Assembly: GCF_015291745.1 (NCBI RefSeq)
Contig: NZ_CP030059.1
Span: 434,001 to 498,000, forward strand
Length of the DNA stretch: 64,000 nucleotides
From: Bradyrhizobium sp. CCBAU 53351
Lineage (GTDB): Bacteria; Pseudomonadota; Alphaproteobacteria; Rhizobiales; Xanthobacteraceae
Reading direction: 5' to 3'
Shown: positions 53,523 through 63,134 of the stretch, piece after piece
How the letters are laid out: every line of letters starts with the position of its first letter
Numbering within the stretch: the stretch's first letter is position 1
Made by a program: the position numbers and the translations under genes
Notes under the pieces: generated by a model
What the model saw: the letters and a program-made list of their open reading frames with translations, nothing else
Database searches by the model: none
What the model was told of the DNA's origin: nothing

Positions 53523-54614
53523 ATGAACTTCACGCGACGTAACCTCATGGCCGGCGCCGGTGCGGTGGCCGCTTCCACGTTGCTCGCCCGCGCCGCCGGC
53601 GCGCAGTCGTTCCCGTTCACGCCGAACCAGCGCTATCCTGATCCCGCGGTCCAGATCCTCGATCCGAGCTTCGCCAAATACCGGCTCTATTCTTCGACGG
53701 TGGAGCAGGTCGCGACCGGCTTCCGCTGGGCCGAAGGCCCGGCCTATTTCCCCGAAGGCGGCTACCTGCTGTTCTCGGACATTCCCAACAACCGGATCAT
53801 GAAGTTCGACGAGAAGACCGGGCAGACCAGCGTGTTCCGCGCCAACGCCAACTACGCCAACGGCAATGCGCGTGACCGCCAGGGCCGCCTCGTCACCTGC
53901 GAGCATTCCGTCACCCGCCGCATCACCCGCACCGAGAAGGACGGCAAGATCACCGTGCTCGCCGACAAGTTCGAGGGCAAGCGGCTGAACGCGCCGAACG
54001 ACATCGTGGTGAAGTCTGACGACAGCATCTGGTTCACCGATCCGCTGTTCGGCATCAACGGCGAGTGGGAAGGCAAGAAGGAGAAGGCCGAGCAGGCCAC
54101 CACCAACGTCTACCGCATCGCCAAGGACGGCAAGATCAGCGCCGTGCTCACCGACCTCGTCAATCCCAATGGCCTCGCCTTCTCGCCAGACGAGAAGAAG
54201 CTCTATGTCGTCGAATGGAAGGGTACGCCCAATCGCAGCATCTGGAGCTACAATGTTGGCGACGACGGCGCGCTCAGCGGCAAGACCAAGCTGATCGACG
54301 CCGCCGACCAGGGCTCGCTCGACGGCTTTCGCGTCGATCGCGACGGCAATCTCTGGTGCGGCTGGGGCTCCAACGGCGCGCTGCAATCCGAGCCGAGCGA
54401 CATCGGCGGCCGCAAGGTGTTTCAGCTCAAGGCGAGGCCCGAGGATCTCGACGGCGTCATGGTGTTCAATCCGGACGGCAAGCCGCTCGCCTTCATCAAG
54501 CTGCCCGAACGCTGCGCCAATCTCTGCTTCGGCGGGCCGAAGAACAACCGGCTGTACATGGCGAGCAGCCACTCGGTGTATGCGCTGTATCTCGAGGCGC
54601 ACGGGGCGGTGTGA
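53523..54614 (+). CDS. Tat-exported SMP-30/gluconolactonase-family protein
   Basis: A 363-aa protein. The twin-arginine signal MNFTRRNLMAGAGAVAASTL is followed by AGAQS. The six-bladed beta-propeller is seen as FRWAEGPAYFPEGGYLLFSD, KRLNAPNDIVVKSDDSIWFTDP and VNPNGLAFSPDEKKLYVVEW. The metal ligands of SMP-30 lactonases (Glu in the first motif, Asn in LNAPNDI and Asp later) are present. It hydrolyses sugar lactones to aldonates in the periplasm, ahead of ABC import. GGAGG precedes the start. Confidence 0.92.
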   Translation: MNFTRRNLMAGAGAVAASTLLARAAGAQSFPFTPNQRYPDPAVQILDPSFAKYRLYSSTVEQVATGFRWAEGPAYFPEGGYLLFSDIPNNRIMKFDEKTGQTSVFRANANYANGNARDRQGRLVTCEHSVTRRITRTEKDGKITVLADKFEGKRLNAPNDIVVKSDDSIWFTDPLFGINGEWEGKKEKAEQATTNVYRIAKDGKISAVLTDLVNPNGLAFSPDEKKLYVVEWKGTPNRSIWSYNVGDDGALSGKTKLIDAADQGSLDGFRVDRDGNLWCGWGSNGALQSEPSDIGGRKVFQLKARPEDLDGVMVFNPDGKPLAFIKLPERCANLCFGGPKNNRLYMASSHSVYALYLEAHGAV

Positions 54615-54622
54615 GCCTTTTG

Positions 54623-54646
54623 CCTCTCCCCGCTTGCGGGGAGAGG
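54623..54646. terminator. Palindromic hairpin after the lactonase gene
   Basis: CCTCTCCCC-GCTTGC-GGGGAGAGG, a perfect 9-bp stem, begins 8 bp after the lactonase stop, preceded by CTTTTG. It belongs to the CT-rich palindrome family and may act as the operon terminator. Confidence 0.6.
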
Positions 54647-54649
54647 CCG

Positions 54650-54731
54650 TAGCCCGGATGGAGCGAAGCGTAATCCGGGAGCAGTCTTCAGTTGCGCGAA
54701 CCCCGGATTTCGCTGCGCTCCATCCGGGCTA
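54650..54731. repeat. REP-like inverted repeat, second copy
   Basis: The arm starting TAGCCCGGATGGAGCGAAGC at 54650 is matched, with a few mismatches, by 54701-54731 in inverted orientation. It is the same family as 42980-43058. It lies between the convergent lactonase and oligopeptidase genes. Confidence 0.85.
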
Positions 54732-54736
54732 CAAGA

Positions 54737-56842
54737 TTACGCCTCCGCCATCCCCGCCGCCCATAGCGCGAACGCATAGACGATCGCGACCTCGTCGAGC
54801 CGGTCGAACCGCCCCGAGGCGCCGCCATGGCCGGCACCCATGTTGGTGCGGAGCAGGACCGGGCCGCCGCCGCTCATGGTGGCGCGCAGGCGGGCGATCC
54901 ATTTGGCGGGCTCCCAATAGGTGACGCGCGGATCGGTCAAGCCGCCCATCGCCAGGATTGCCGGATACTCTTTCGCCGCGACATTGTCGTAGGGCGAGTA
55001 GGACAGGATGGTGCGAAAATCCTTCTCGCTCTCGATCGGGTTGCCCCATTCCGGCCATTCCGGCGGCGTCAGCGGGAGCGTGTCGTCGAGCATGGTGTTG
55101 AGCACGTCGACGAACGGCACCTCGGCGACGATGCCGGCGAACAATTCACCGGCGCGGTTGGCGACCGCGCCCATCAGCATGCCGCCGGCCGAGCCGCCAT
55201 GGCCGACGATGCGCTTGGCGCTGGTGTATTTCGCTGAGATCAGCGCGCGCGCGCTGGCTGCGAAATCGTCGAACGAATTCGTCTTCTTCTCGCGCTTGCC
55301 GTCGAGATACCAGCCCCAGCCCTTGTCGGCCCCGCCGCGAATATGGGCGATGGCGTAGACGAAGCCGCGGTCGACCAGCGACAGGCGGTTGGCGTTGAAC
55401 GAGGCCGGCATCGCCATGCCGTAGGAGCCGTAGCCGTAGAGCAGCAGCGGCGCCGTGCCGTCGAGCTTCAGCCCGCGGCGATGGAGGATCGACACCGGCA
55501 CCTCGGCGCCGTCATGCGCCTTCGCCATGATGCGCGTCGTGACGTAGTCGGCCGCATCGTGGCCAGACGGAATCTCCTGGCGCTTGCGTAAGGTGCGCGT
55601 GCGCGTGACCATGTCGTAGTCATAGACCTCCGACGGTGTCGTCATCGACGAATAGGCGAAACGCAGATTCGTGGTTTCGAATTCGTAGGAGCCCATCGTA
55701 TCCAGCGAATAAGCGGCCTCGTCGAAGGCGATGGCGTGCTCCTCGTTCGACGTGAGATCGCGGATCACGATCGACGGCAGCGCGTTGGCGCGCTCCAGCC
55801 GCACCAGATGACCGGCATAGAGATCGAGGTCGATGATGTAGATGCCGGGGCGATACGGAATCAGGTCGCGCCAGTTCTTGCGTTCGGGCTGGGCAAGCGG
55901 CGCCGTGACGATCTTGAAGTCGATGGCATCATCCGCATTGGTCAGGATGAACAGTTCGTCGCCGCGGTCGGCGAGCGAATATTGCACGCCCTCTTCGCGC
56001 GCCGCGACGAGGCGCGGCGGCGCCTCGGGATTGGCGAGGTCGATCAGCCGCTGCTCCGACGTCTCGTGGTCGCCGCCCGCGATCACGCAGAAGCGGCCGC
56101 TGGTGCTCTCGTGCAGATGGGTGAACCAGCCGGCATCCTGCTCCTCGTAGACCAGCGTATCGTCGGCCTGCTTGGTGCCGAGCCTGTGACGCCAGACCTG
56201 CATGGGGCGGTGGTTGTCGTCGAGCTTCACGTAGAAGAAGGACTTGGCATCCGCGGCCCAGACCACGCCGCCGTCGGTTTCCTCGACGAGGTCGTCAAAG
56301 TCCCTGCCGCTCGCCCAGTCGCGGACGCGGATGGAGAAATATTCCGAGCCGTTGGTGTCCGCACTCCAGGCCTGCATCTTGTGATCCCAGGAGTGCCGGC
56401 TGCCGCCGAACTTGAAATATTTGTGGCCCTTGGCGAGCGCGTCGCCGTCGAGCACGATCTTGCCCTCGCCCTCGCCGCCATCGCGCGGCATGCGGCCGAA
56501 CAGCTCGTGCTGCCCGCCCTCGCGGAACCTGCGGAAATAGGCGAACGGCCCGTCCGGCGACGGCACGCTGGAATCGTCCTCCTTGATCCGCCCGCGCATC
56601 TCGCGCACCAGCGTCTTCTGCAAGCCCGCCGTATGGCCGAGCAGGCTCTCGGTGTAGACATTCTCTTCGTCGAGATATTTGCGGATGTCAGGATCCAGCA
56701 CGGTGGGATCGCGCAGCACCTCCTGCCATTTGTCGTCCTTCAACCAGGCATAGTCGTCGGTCACGGTGATCCCGTGCCGCGTGAAGGAATGCGGCCGGCG
56801 CGGGGCGACGGGGGGCTTCGAAGGTGTATTGGTCTGGGTCAC
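54737..56842 (-). CDS. ptrB: S9-family oligopeptidase B (protease II)
   Basis: A 701-aa serine peptidase that cleaves short peptides after basic residues in the cytosol. The beta-propeller (about 70-420) precedes the alpha/beta-hydrolase domain with the catalytic Ser in VGHGGSAGGMLMGAV, Asp in MGGLTDPRVTYWEP and His in TNMGAGHGGASGRF. The start is GTG at 56842 (MTQTNTPSKPPVAPRR). It ends between the two repeats described above. Confidence 0.95.
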   Translation of the reverse strand: MTQTNTPSKPPVAPRRPHSFTRHGITVTDDYAWLKDDKWQEVLRDPTVLDPDIRKYLDEENVYTESLLGHTAGLQKTLVREMRGRIKEDDSSVPSPDGPFAYFRRFREGGQHELFGRMPRDGGEGEGKIVLDGDALAKGHKYFKFGGSRHSWDHKMQAWSADTNGSEYFSIRVRDWASGRDFDDLVEETDGGVVWAADAKSFFYVKLDDNHRPMQVWRHRLGTKQADDTLVYEEQDAGWFTHLHESTSGRFCVIAGGDHETSEQRLIDLANPEAPPRLVAAREEGVQYSLADRGDELFILTNADDAIDFKIVTAPLAQPERKNWRDLIPYRPGIYIIDLDLYAGHLVRLERANALPSIVIRDLTSNEEHAIAFDEAAYSLDTMGSYEFETTNLRFAYSSMTTPSEVYDYDMVTRTRTLRKRQEIPSGHDAADYVTTRIMAKAHDGAEVPVSILHRRGLKLDGTAPLLLYGYGSYGMAMPASFNANRLSLVDRGFVYAIAHIRGGADKGWGWYLDGKREKKTNSFDDFAASARALISAKYTSAKRIVGHGGSAGGMLMGAVANRAGELFAGIVAEVPFVDVLNTMLDDTLPLTPPEWPEWGNPIESEKDFRTILSYSPYDNVAAKEYPAILAMGGLTDPRVTYWEPAKWIARLRATMSGGGPVLLRTNMGAGHGGASGRFDRLDEVAIVYAFALWAAGMAEA

Positions 56843-57026
56843 TCGGTCCTCGTTCGTGTCCGACGTCGCTGCGTTTCACCTCGCCGCTTGCGGGGAGCGG
56901 GCTCGCGCGTTCCCTTATATCGTCCCGATTCCACGAATTGCCAGCACGTCTGCTGGAGATCGCCGGGTTGTTGATCGCTCCCGTCTATGCTTTACGAACC
57001 AATATCCCCGCCGCCGGTCCAGCCTG

Positions 57027-58463
57027 ATGCTGTTCAATTCCTACCCGTTCATCCTGCTGTTCCTGCCGATCGTGCTGGCCGGCTATTTCTGGCTCGGGCG
57101 GCGCAGCAATCTCACGCCGGTGATCTGGCTGGCGCTGGCCTCGCTCGCCTTCTACGCGATCGGCAACTGGCAGTTCGTGGCCCTGTTGCTGCTGTCGATC
57201 GCGTTCAACTACGGCATCGGTCATCTCCTGATCGTGGCGAAGCTGACGTCGTCGCAACGCAAGGCGGCGCTCGCGCTCGGCGTCGCCGGCGATCTCCTCG
57301 TGCTCGGCATCTTCAAATATGCCGGCTTCGTCACCGAGAACGTCAACGCGCTGCTCGGCACGCATGCCGCGGTCCACATCCTGCTGCCGGTCGGCATCTC
57401 CTTCTACACCTTCACGCAGATTGCGTTCCTGGTCGATGCCTATCGCGGCCAGGTCGCGGCCTATGCGCTGCCGCATTACGCGCTGTTCGTGACCTATTTC
57501 CCGCATCTGATCGCAGGGCCCATCCTGCACCACAAGGACATGATCCCGCAATTCGAGCGGGAGGAAACGAAGCATCCGGACGGCCATCTCATGCTGTGCG
57601 GCGTCATCATCTTCGCCATCGGCCTGTTCAAGAAGACCTGCCTGGCCGACGGCATCCAGCCGCTGGTCGCGCTCGCCTTCGAGGCGCGCTCGCCGAGCTT
57701 CGACCAGGCCTGGCTGGGTGCGCTCGCCTACACCTTCCAGCTCTATTTCGATTTTTCCGGCTATTCCGACATGGCAATCGGAATTTCGCTGATGTTCGGC
57801 ATCTTCCTGCCCGTGAATTTCAACTCGCCCTACAAGGCGACCAGCATCGTCGAGTTCTGGCGGCGCTGGCACATGACGCTGTCGCAATTCCTGCGCGACT
57901 ATCTCTATATCGCGCTCGGCGGCAACCGCAGGGGACGCGTGCTGCGTTACGTCAATCTGCTGATCACGATGCTGCTCGGCGGCCTCTGGCACGGCGCGGC
58001 CTGGACGTTTGTCGTGTGGGGCGCGTTGCACGGGGTGTATCTCTGCGTCAATCACGCCTTCAATGCCTTGGTGCCGAAAGCTCCGCCGCTGCTTGAACGC
58101 CCGTCTCGCATCGCGGGCGCTGCGCTGACGTTCCTCGCCGTCGTGGTCGCCTGGGTGTTCTTCCGTGCCGCGACTGTGGAATGGGCGTTGCGCGTCCTTC
58201 GCGCCATGGCCGACCCCTCGAATATCGTGTTCGGCCGCGAGGAGATCGCGGCGCTGGTGATGGTCGCCATCTACGCCGCGCTGGTCTGGCTGGCGCCGAA
58301 CACGCAGAGCATCATGGGATACGACCACGCGGGCCGCAGGGTCGGCGAAGCCTTGCGGGCAGGGCGGATGCGGCCGCTGTTCCTCTATGCGGCGTCGCTG
58401 GTGCTGGCGTTCGGGATCCTGGGGATCCAGAGCCACAGCGAATTCATCTATTTCCGGTTCTGA
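57027..58463 (+). CDS. MBOAT-family O-acyltransferase (AlgI-like)
   Basis: A 478-aa polytopic membrane protein (about ten or more segments). The MBOAT signature region is FWRRWHMTLSQFLRDYLYIA with the active-site-type His in GGLWHGAAWTFVVWGALHG. AlgI-like proteins carry acetyl groups across the membrane for polysaccharide O-acetylation. ATG at 57027 (MLFNSYPFILLFLPIV) is the family start. The stop overlaps the next gene (TGATG), so the pair is co-translated. Confidence 0.93.
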   Translation: MLFNSYPFILLFLPIVLAGYFWLGRRSNLTPVIWLALASLAFYAIGNWQFVALLLLSIAFNYGIGHLLIVAKLTSSQRKAALALGVAGDLLVLGIFKYAGFVTENVNALLGTHAAVHILLPVGISFYTFTQIAFLVDAYRGQVAAYALPHYALFVTYFPHLIAGPILHHKDMIPQFEREETKHPDGHLMLCGVIIFAIGLFKKTCLADGIQPLVALAFEARSPSFDQAWLGALAYTFQLYFDFSGYSDMAIGISLMFGIFLPVNFNSPYKATSIVEFWRRWHMTLSQFLRDYLYIALGGNRRGRVLRYVNLLITMLLGGLWHGAAWTFVVWGALHGVYLCVNHAFNALVPKAPPLLERPSRIAGAALTFLAVVVAWVFFRAATVEWALRVLRAMADPSNIVFGREEIAALVMVAIYAALVWLAPNTQSIMGYDHAGRRVGEALRAGRMRPLFLYAASLVLAFGILGIQSHSEFIYFRF

Positions 58464-59563
58464 TGCAGGGTGCGTTCACACAATTGAAGCGTCTTTTGCT
58501 CGCCGGCATCGCGTGCGTGCTGGGCGCGGCCTTGCTCACCTATGCCGTCGATCCCCTGCAACTGTTCCGCCCTTCGCATCTAGCCTTCTATTCCGACGAC
58601 ACGCGGGTGCAGAATGCCGGGCTGATCCGCAGCCAGTCGTTCGACACCGCCTTCATGGGCACCTCGCTCGCGATCCATTTCCGCCAGAGCGACATCGATC
58701 GCGCGCTCGGCACCCGCTCGCTCAAGCTGGCGATGACCGGCTCCAACTCGCGCCAGCAGGGTTTCGTGCTGGAGCAGGCGATCGACCGTGGCGCTAAGCG
58801 CGTGATCTGGGCGATGGACGATTTTATCTTTGTCGATGCCGCCGACATCGAGACCGATCCTTATCTCTCCGTCGATCTCTATCGCGGGACGGCAAAGGGC
58901 ATCGCGTCCTACCTGTTCAGCGCCGCCATGGCGAAGGAATCGCTGTTCGCGCTGCTGCGGTCTGTGCCACCGCTGCGGACGCCGCTGACGCGAGCCGCGC
59001 CCTATCTGCCCGTCAAGTTCGCGCTCGCCGACGTCGACGACATCTACGCGCTGCCGCGAGATTTCGACGTTGCGCGCGACTACAACGCGAAGAAGGCGCT
59101 TGCCTCCTTTGCCTATATCACCAGCCCGGTGCGCAGCCGCTTCCTCGGCGAAGGCTATAGTTACGACGCCATGGTGCGGCATTTCGAGCGCGACGCCGTC
59201 GACTTGGTCGCGCGCCACCCCGACGTGACCTTTGACATCTACTTGCCGCCCTATTCGATCCTGCAGTTCGTCGCGATGCGCGAGGCGTCACCGGAGACGC
59301 TGAAGATCGTCACCGACCTCACGGCGCGCATCGCCGAGCGGCTGACGCAGCTTCCCAATGTTCGCCTGCACGACTTTCGCGCGATCAAGGCGGTGACTCA
59401 CGATCTGGATAATTACAGCGACGTCATCCACCATTCGCCGAAGGTAGATGCGATGGTGCTGCAATGGCTGAGAAGCAGCGAATATCGCGTCGATCCGAAC
59501 GCGCCACTTGCGTCGCTAAATGAGCTTAAGAAGCAGGTGGAAGCGTATCGCGTCGAGCGCTGA
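58463..59563 (+). CDS. SGNH-hydrolase-like partner of the MBOAT protein
   Basis: A 366-aa protein. One N-terminal membrane anchor (LLLAGIACVLGAALLTYAV) is followed by a periplasmic domain. FMGTSLAIHFRQSDIDRAL resembles the Ser-block of DltD/AlgJ-type SGNH acyltransferases, and the closing YSDVIHHSPK has a D-x-x-H pattern. It probably passes acyl groups from the MBOAT protein onto an extracellular glycan. The polymer is unknown, as no glycan genes are near. Confidence 0.8.
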   Translation: MQGAFTQLKRLLLAGIACVLGAALLTYAVDPLQLFRPSHLAFYSDDTRVQNAGLIRSQSFDTAFMGTSLAIHFRQSDIDRALGTRSLKLAMTGSNSRQQGFVLEQAIDRGAKRVIWAMDDFIFVDAADIETDPYLSVDLYRGTAKGIASYLFSAAMAKESLFALLRSVPPLRTPLTRAAPYLPVKFALADVDDIYALPRDFDVARDYNAKKALASFAYITSPVRSRFLGEGYSYDAMVRHFERDAVDLVARHPDVTFDIYLPPYSILQFVAMREASPETLKIVTDLTARIAERLTQLPNVRLHDFRAIKAVTHDLDNYSDVIHHSPKVDAMVLQWLRSSEYRVDPNAPLASLNELKKQVEAYRVER

Positions 59564-59568
59564 TCTTT

Positions 59569-59718
59569 CCCTCTCCCCTTGTGGGAGAGGGTGGCTCGCC
59601 GCGAAGCGGCGAGACGGGTGAGGGGTCTCTATCCGCGCGTGAAAATCTCACGATGCGATTCGCGGAGATTACTCCTCATCCGGCGCTTCGCGCCACCTTC
59701 TCCCACAAGGGGAGAAGG
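59569..59718. repeat. Inverted pair of CT-rich hairpin repeats
   Basis: The left hairpin CCCTCTCCC-CTTGT-GGGAGAGGG at 59569-59591 is followed by CTCGCCGC-GAA-GCGGCGAG at 59595-59613. On the right, in opposite orientation, GGCGCTTCGCGCC precedes CCTTCTCCC-ACAAG-GGGAGAAGG at 59696-59718. The pair lies between the convergent SGNH-like and aminotransferase genes. Confidence 0.8.
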
Positions 59719-59729
59719 AAGAAAGCGCC

Positions 59730-60917
59730 CTACGCCGGCACCTCGTCCCCGAGATACGACACCGCCGCTTCCAGCCCGCCCTTGCCGTGCGGGATCTTCA
59801 GCGCGTTCAAGGCGATCTCAACCACCCCGAGGGTGCCGAGCAGCATCGGTGCGTTGACGTGGCCCATATGGGCGATGCGGAAGGCCTGGCCGGAGAGGTC
59901 GCCGATGCCGGTGCCGAGCACGACGCCGCATTTGTCCTTGCAATAGCGTTGCAGCACGGCCGGATCATGCCCGTTGCTCATGGTCACCGTGGTCACGGTG
60001 TTGGAGCGCTCGCTGGCTTCGGCGACGTTGAAGCCGAGCACCTGGCCTTCCGACCATGCGGCAACGGCGCGGCGCGCGGCTTCGCCGAGCAGGCTGTGGC
60101 GGCGGAAGGCGTTCTCGAGCCCTTCCTCGTGCAGCATGTCGATCGCCTTGCGCAAGGCGAACAACAGATGCACCGGCGCGGTGCCGGCATATTTGCGATA
60201 ATTCTCGGTGCCCTCGCGCTCGCTCCAGCTCCAATAGGGCGTCGACATATTGGCCTTCTTGTGCACCTCGAGCGCGCGCGCATTGGCGGCGACGAAGCCG
60301 AGGCCGGGCGGCGTCATCAGGCCCTTCTGCGAGCCGGACATCGCGACGTCGATGCCCCATTTGTCCATCTCGAACGGCATGCAGCCGAGCGAGGCCACGG
60401 TGTCGACCATGTACAGCGCGGGGTGGCCGCTCGCCTTGATCGCCCTGCCGATCGCCTCGATGTCGTTCTGCACGCCCGAGGCAGTGTCGACCTGGACCAC
60501 GACGACGGCCTTGATCGTGTGCTCCTTGTCGCGGCGCAGGCGCTCCTCGACCTCGTGCGGCCGCACCGCGCGGCGCCAGTCGCCCTTGAGCACCTCGACC
60601 TCGGCGCCCATCAGCGCCGCCGCATTGCCCCAGCCGATCGCGAAACGTCCGCTCTCCAGCACCAGCACCTTGTCGCCACGCGACAGCACGTTGCTGAGCG
60701 CCGCTTCCCAGGCGCCGTGACCGTTGGCGATGTAGATGTAGGACTTGCCCTTGGTCGCAAACAGCTTCGAGATGTCGCCGAGCAGGCTCTCGGTCAGGTC
60801 GAGCATCTCCTTGGAGTAGATGTCGATCGCCGGACGATGCATCGCCCGCAACACCTCGTCGGGCATCGTGGTGGGCCCGGGGATGGCCAGAAATTCCCGG
60901 CCCGCGCGAACGGTCAT
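59730..60917 (-). CDS. Class V aminotransferase, serine-glyoxylate type
   Basis: A 395-aa PLP enzyme. The start is FLAIPGPTTMPDEVLRAMHR, with ANGHGAWEAALSN, DTVASLGCMPFEMDKWGID and the PLP Lys in AMSGSQKGLMTPPGLGF. It probably moves the amino group of serine or alanine to glyoxylate in photorespiratory or C1 metabolism. It stands alone here, so the pathway is inferred from the family. Confidence 0.92.
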   Translation of the reverse strand: MTVRAGREFLAIPGPTTMPDEVLRAMHRPAIDIYSKEMLDLTESLLGDISKLFATKGKSYIYIANGHGAWEAALSNVLSRGDKVLVLESGRFAIGWGNAAALMGAEVEVLKGDWRRAVRPHEVEERLRRDKEHTIKAVVVVQVDTASGVQNDIEAIGRAIKASGHPALYMVDTVASLGCMPFEMDKWGIDVAMSGSQKGLMTPPGLGFVAANARALEVHKKANMSTPYWSWSEREGTENYRKYAGTAPVHLLFALRKAIDMLHEEGLENAFRRHSLLGEAARRAVAAWSEGQVLGFNVAEASERSNTVTTVTMSNGHDPAVLQRYCKDKCGVVLGTGIGDLSGQAFRIAHMGHVNAPMLLGTLGVVEIALNALKIPHGKGGLEAAVSYLGDEVPA

Positions 60918-61020
60918 TGCTGTCAGTCCTTATTGCCAGAGATACAGATTGGTGGGTTGCTGATTCACAGTCTTACGCGGGGCGAGGGCCTCGGAAAAGC
61001 GCACAAAACGCAGGGCTGGG

Positions 61021-61746
61021 TTATCGCTTCGTCTCGCGGCAGCCCGCGGCCTCGGCCTCTTCGACCGAGCAGAACCAGCGGGTGCCCTTGCTGATCTTCA
61101 TCCTGATCTGGGTGTACCAGCGGCTGGTCGGCTGGTGAAAGATGCATTCGCCGGCGCTGTTGACGTTGCCCTTGATGGTGCAATCCGGGGAAGGCGCGAC
61201 CGGCCCCGAGGCCGAGGCGAGCAGCACCGCATGCGCTCCGTCGGGCGGCTTGGTGGCGCCCAGGATGACGGTCTTCTTGTTGCGGACGCGCCAGTCCCAG
61301 GGCGCGATGAAAGCGCCCTGCCACATCCCGGCCTTTGCCTCGCGCGCGGCCTTTTCGTCGGCTTCGTAATCGTGGGACATGCGGGTATAGGCCAACGCCC
61401 AGCCGGCGCGCACCAGCCATTTCTGGATGTCCTCGCCGCCGACCTCGCAGCGCGCCACGGTGCGGCCACGCCGGTCGATCGAGCGGGTGTGACAGACCCA
61501 GCTCTTGCCCTCGGCAAATTTGGCGAGCTCGTCGCGCGCGGCGACGCCGCAGGTCCAGCGCTCGGCCTTGGTGTTGAGGCAGAGCTGGTCGAGTGCGGGC
61601 GCGTCGATGCCGCCGAGCCGGATCCGCGTGTTGCCGATCACCACGGCATCGCCGGCGCGGACTTTTGCCGTGCCGGTGATGTCGGCGGCCTCGGCCAGCG
61701 AGGGGAGCGCGAGGAGAGACAGCGCAATCAGGAATTTTCGCAACAT
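61021..61746 (-). CDS. Secreted thermonuclease (SNase)-like protein
   Basis: A 241-aa protein. Signal peptide MLRKFLIALSLLALPSLAEA. The SNase domain (about 25-145) has RLGGIDAPALDQLC and GRTVARCEVGGEDIQKWLVRAGWALAYTR-type sequence (residues about 90-125), ending GMWQGAFIAPWDWR. The catalytic Arg/Glu of staphylococcal nuclease seem only partly kept, so activity is uncertain. A Cys-containing C-terminal domain (about 180-241, CTIKGN...) follows. Confidence 0.88.
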   Translation of the reverse strand: MLRKFLIALSLLALPSLAEAADITGTAKVRAGDAVVIGNTRIRLGGIDAPALDQLCLNTKAERWTCGVAARDELAKFAEGKSWVCHTRSIDRRGRTVARCEVGGEDIQKWLVRAGWALAYTRMSHDYEADEKAAREAKAGMWQGAFIAPWDWRVRNKKTVILGATKPPDGAHAVLLASASGPVAPSPDCTIKGNVNSAGECIFHQPTSRWYTQIRMKISKGTRWFCSVEEAEAAGCRETKR

Positions 61747-61876
61747 GCCGGTCCGCGTGGGATGAACATCTCGATAAGCCGCGCAATTGTGGTCGGCTTT
61801 TGGCCGCCGGGCCAGCTTATGCCTGACAGATCGGCTTTCAACTTCCCGTCATCTTGCGACGGCCTCTCGGCTCGTG

Positions 61877-61921
61877 TCCCGGACGCGCTGCAACGCGTCG
61901 CGTTGCTGCGCAGAGCCGGGA
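61877..61921. repeat. REP-like hairpin on the left of the IS110 element
   Basis: The outer TCCCGG / CCGGGA arms (61877-61882 and 61916-61921) enclose an inner GCAACGC-GTC-GCGTTGC hairpin. It resembles common Bradyrhizobium-type repeats. A related, opposite-facing unit follows the transposase gene (63070-63120). Confidence 0.75.
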
Positions 61922-61991
61922 TCCAGAAATTCACAGACGCATCTCGCAGAGGCATGGGCCCCTGTGTATCGAAATCCTGTCATGGTGGAGT

Positions 61992-62051
61992 GGGCGGGAA
62001 GCCGTTGGGTCCTTGGCGCTTGACGCCGTGAGCCGGCTCGGTCTCCCGCCC
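61992..62051 (+). ncRNA. Candidate bridge RNA of the IS110 element
   Basis: Upstream of the transposase, GGGCGGGA (61992-61999) pairs with TCCCGCCC (62044-62051), enclosing GGCG-CTTGA-CGCC (62014-62026) and the self-complementary GAGCCGGCTC (62030-62039). IS110-group elements encode a structured bridge RNA in the left noncoding end that pairs with target and donor DNA. This is a folding-by-eye candidate only. Confidence 0.4.
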
Positions 62052-62070
62052 GTTCCATCTATCAACCTGA

Positions 62071-63063
<993 letters not shown>

Positions 63064-63069
63064 CAGTTG

Positions 63070-63120
63070 CCGGCTCTGCAGCGCACCGCCGAAGAGGCGC
63101 TGCGCTGCGTCCGGGGCACG
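63070..63120. repeat. REP-like hairpin on the right of the IS110 element
   Basis: CCGG arms at 63070-63073 and 63111-63114 enclose GCAGCGCA / TGCGCTGC (63078-63085 with 63101-63108). Read on the minus strand it resembles the unit at 61877, so the element is bracketed by opposite-facing REPs. Confidence 0.7.
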
Positions 63121-63134
63121 GATACAATGTGCCC

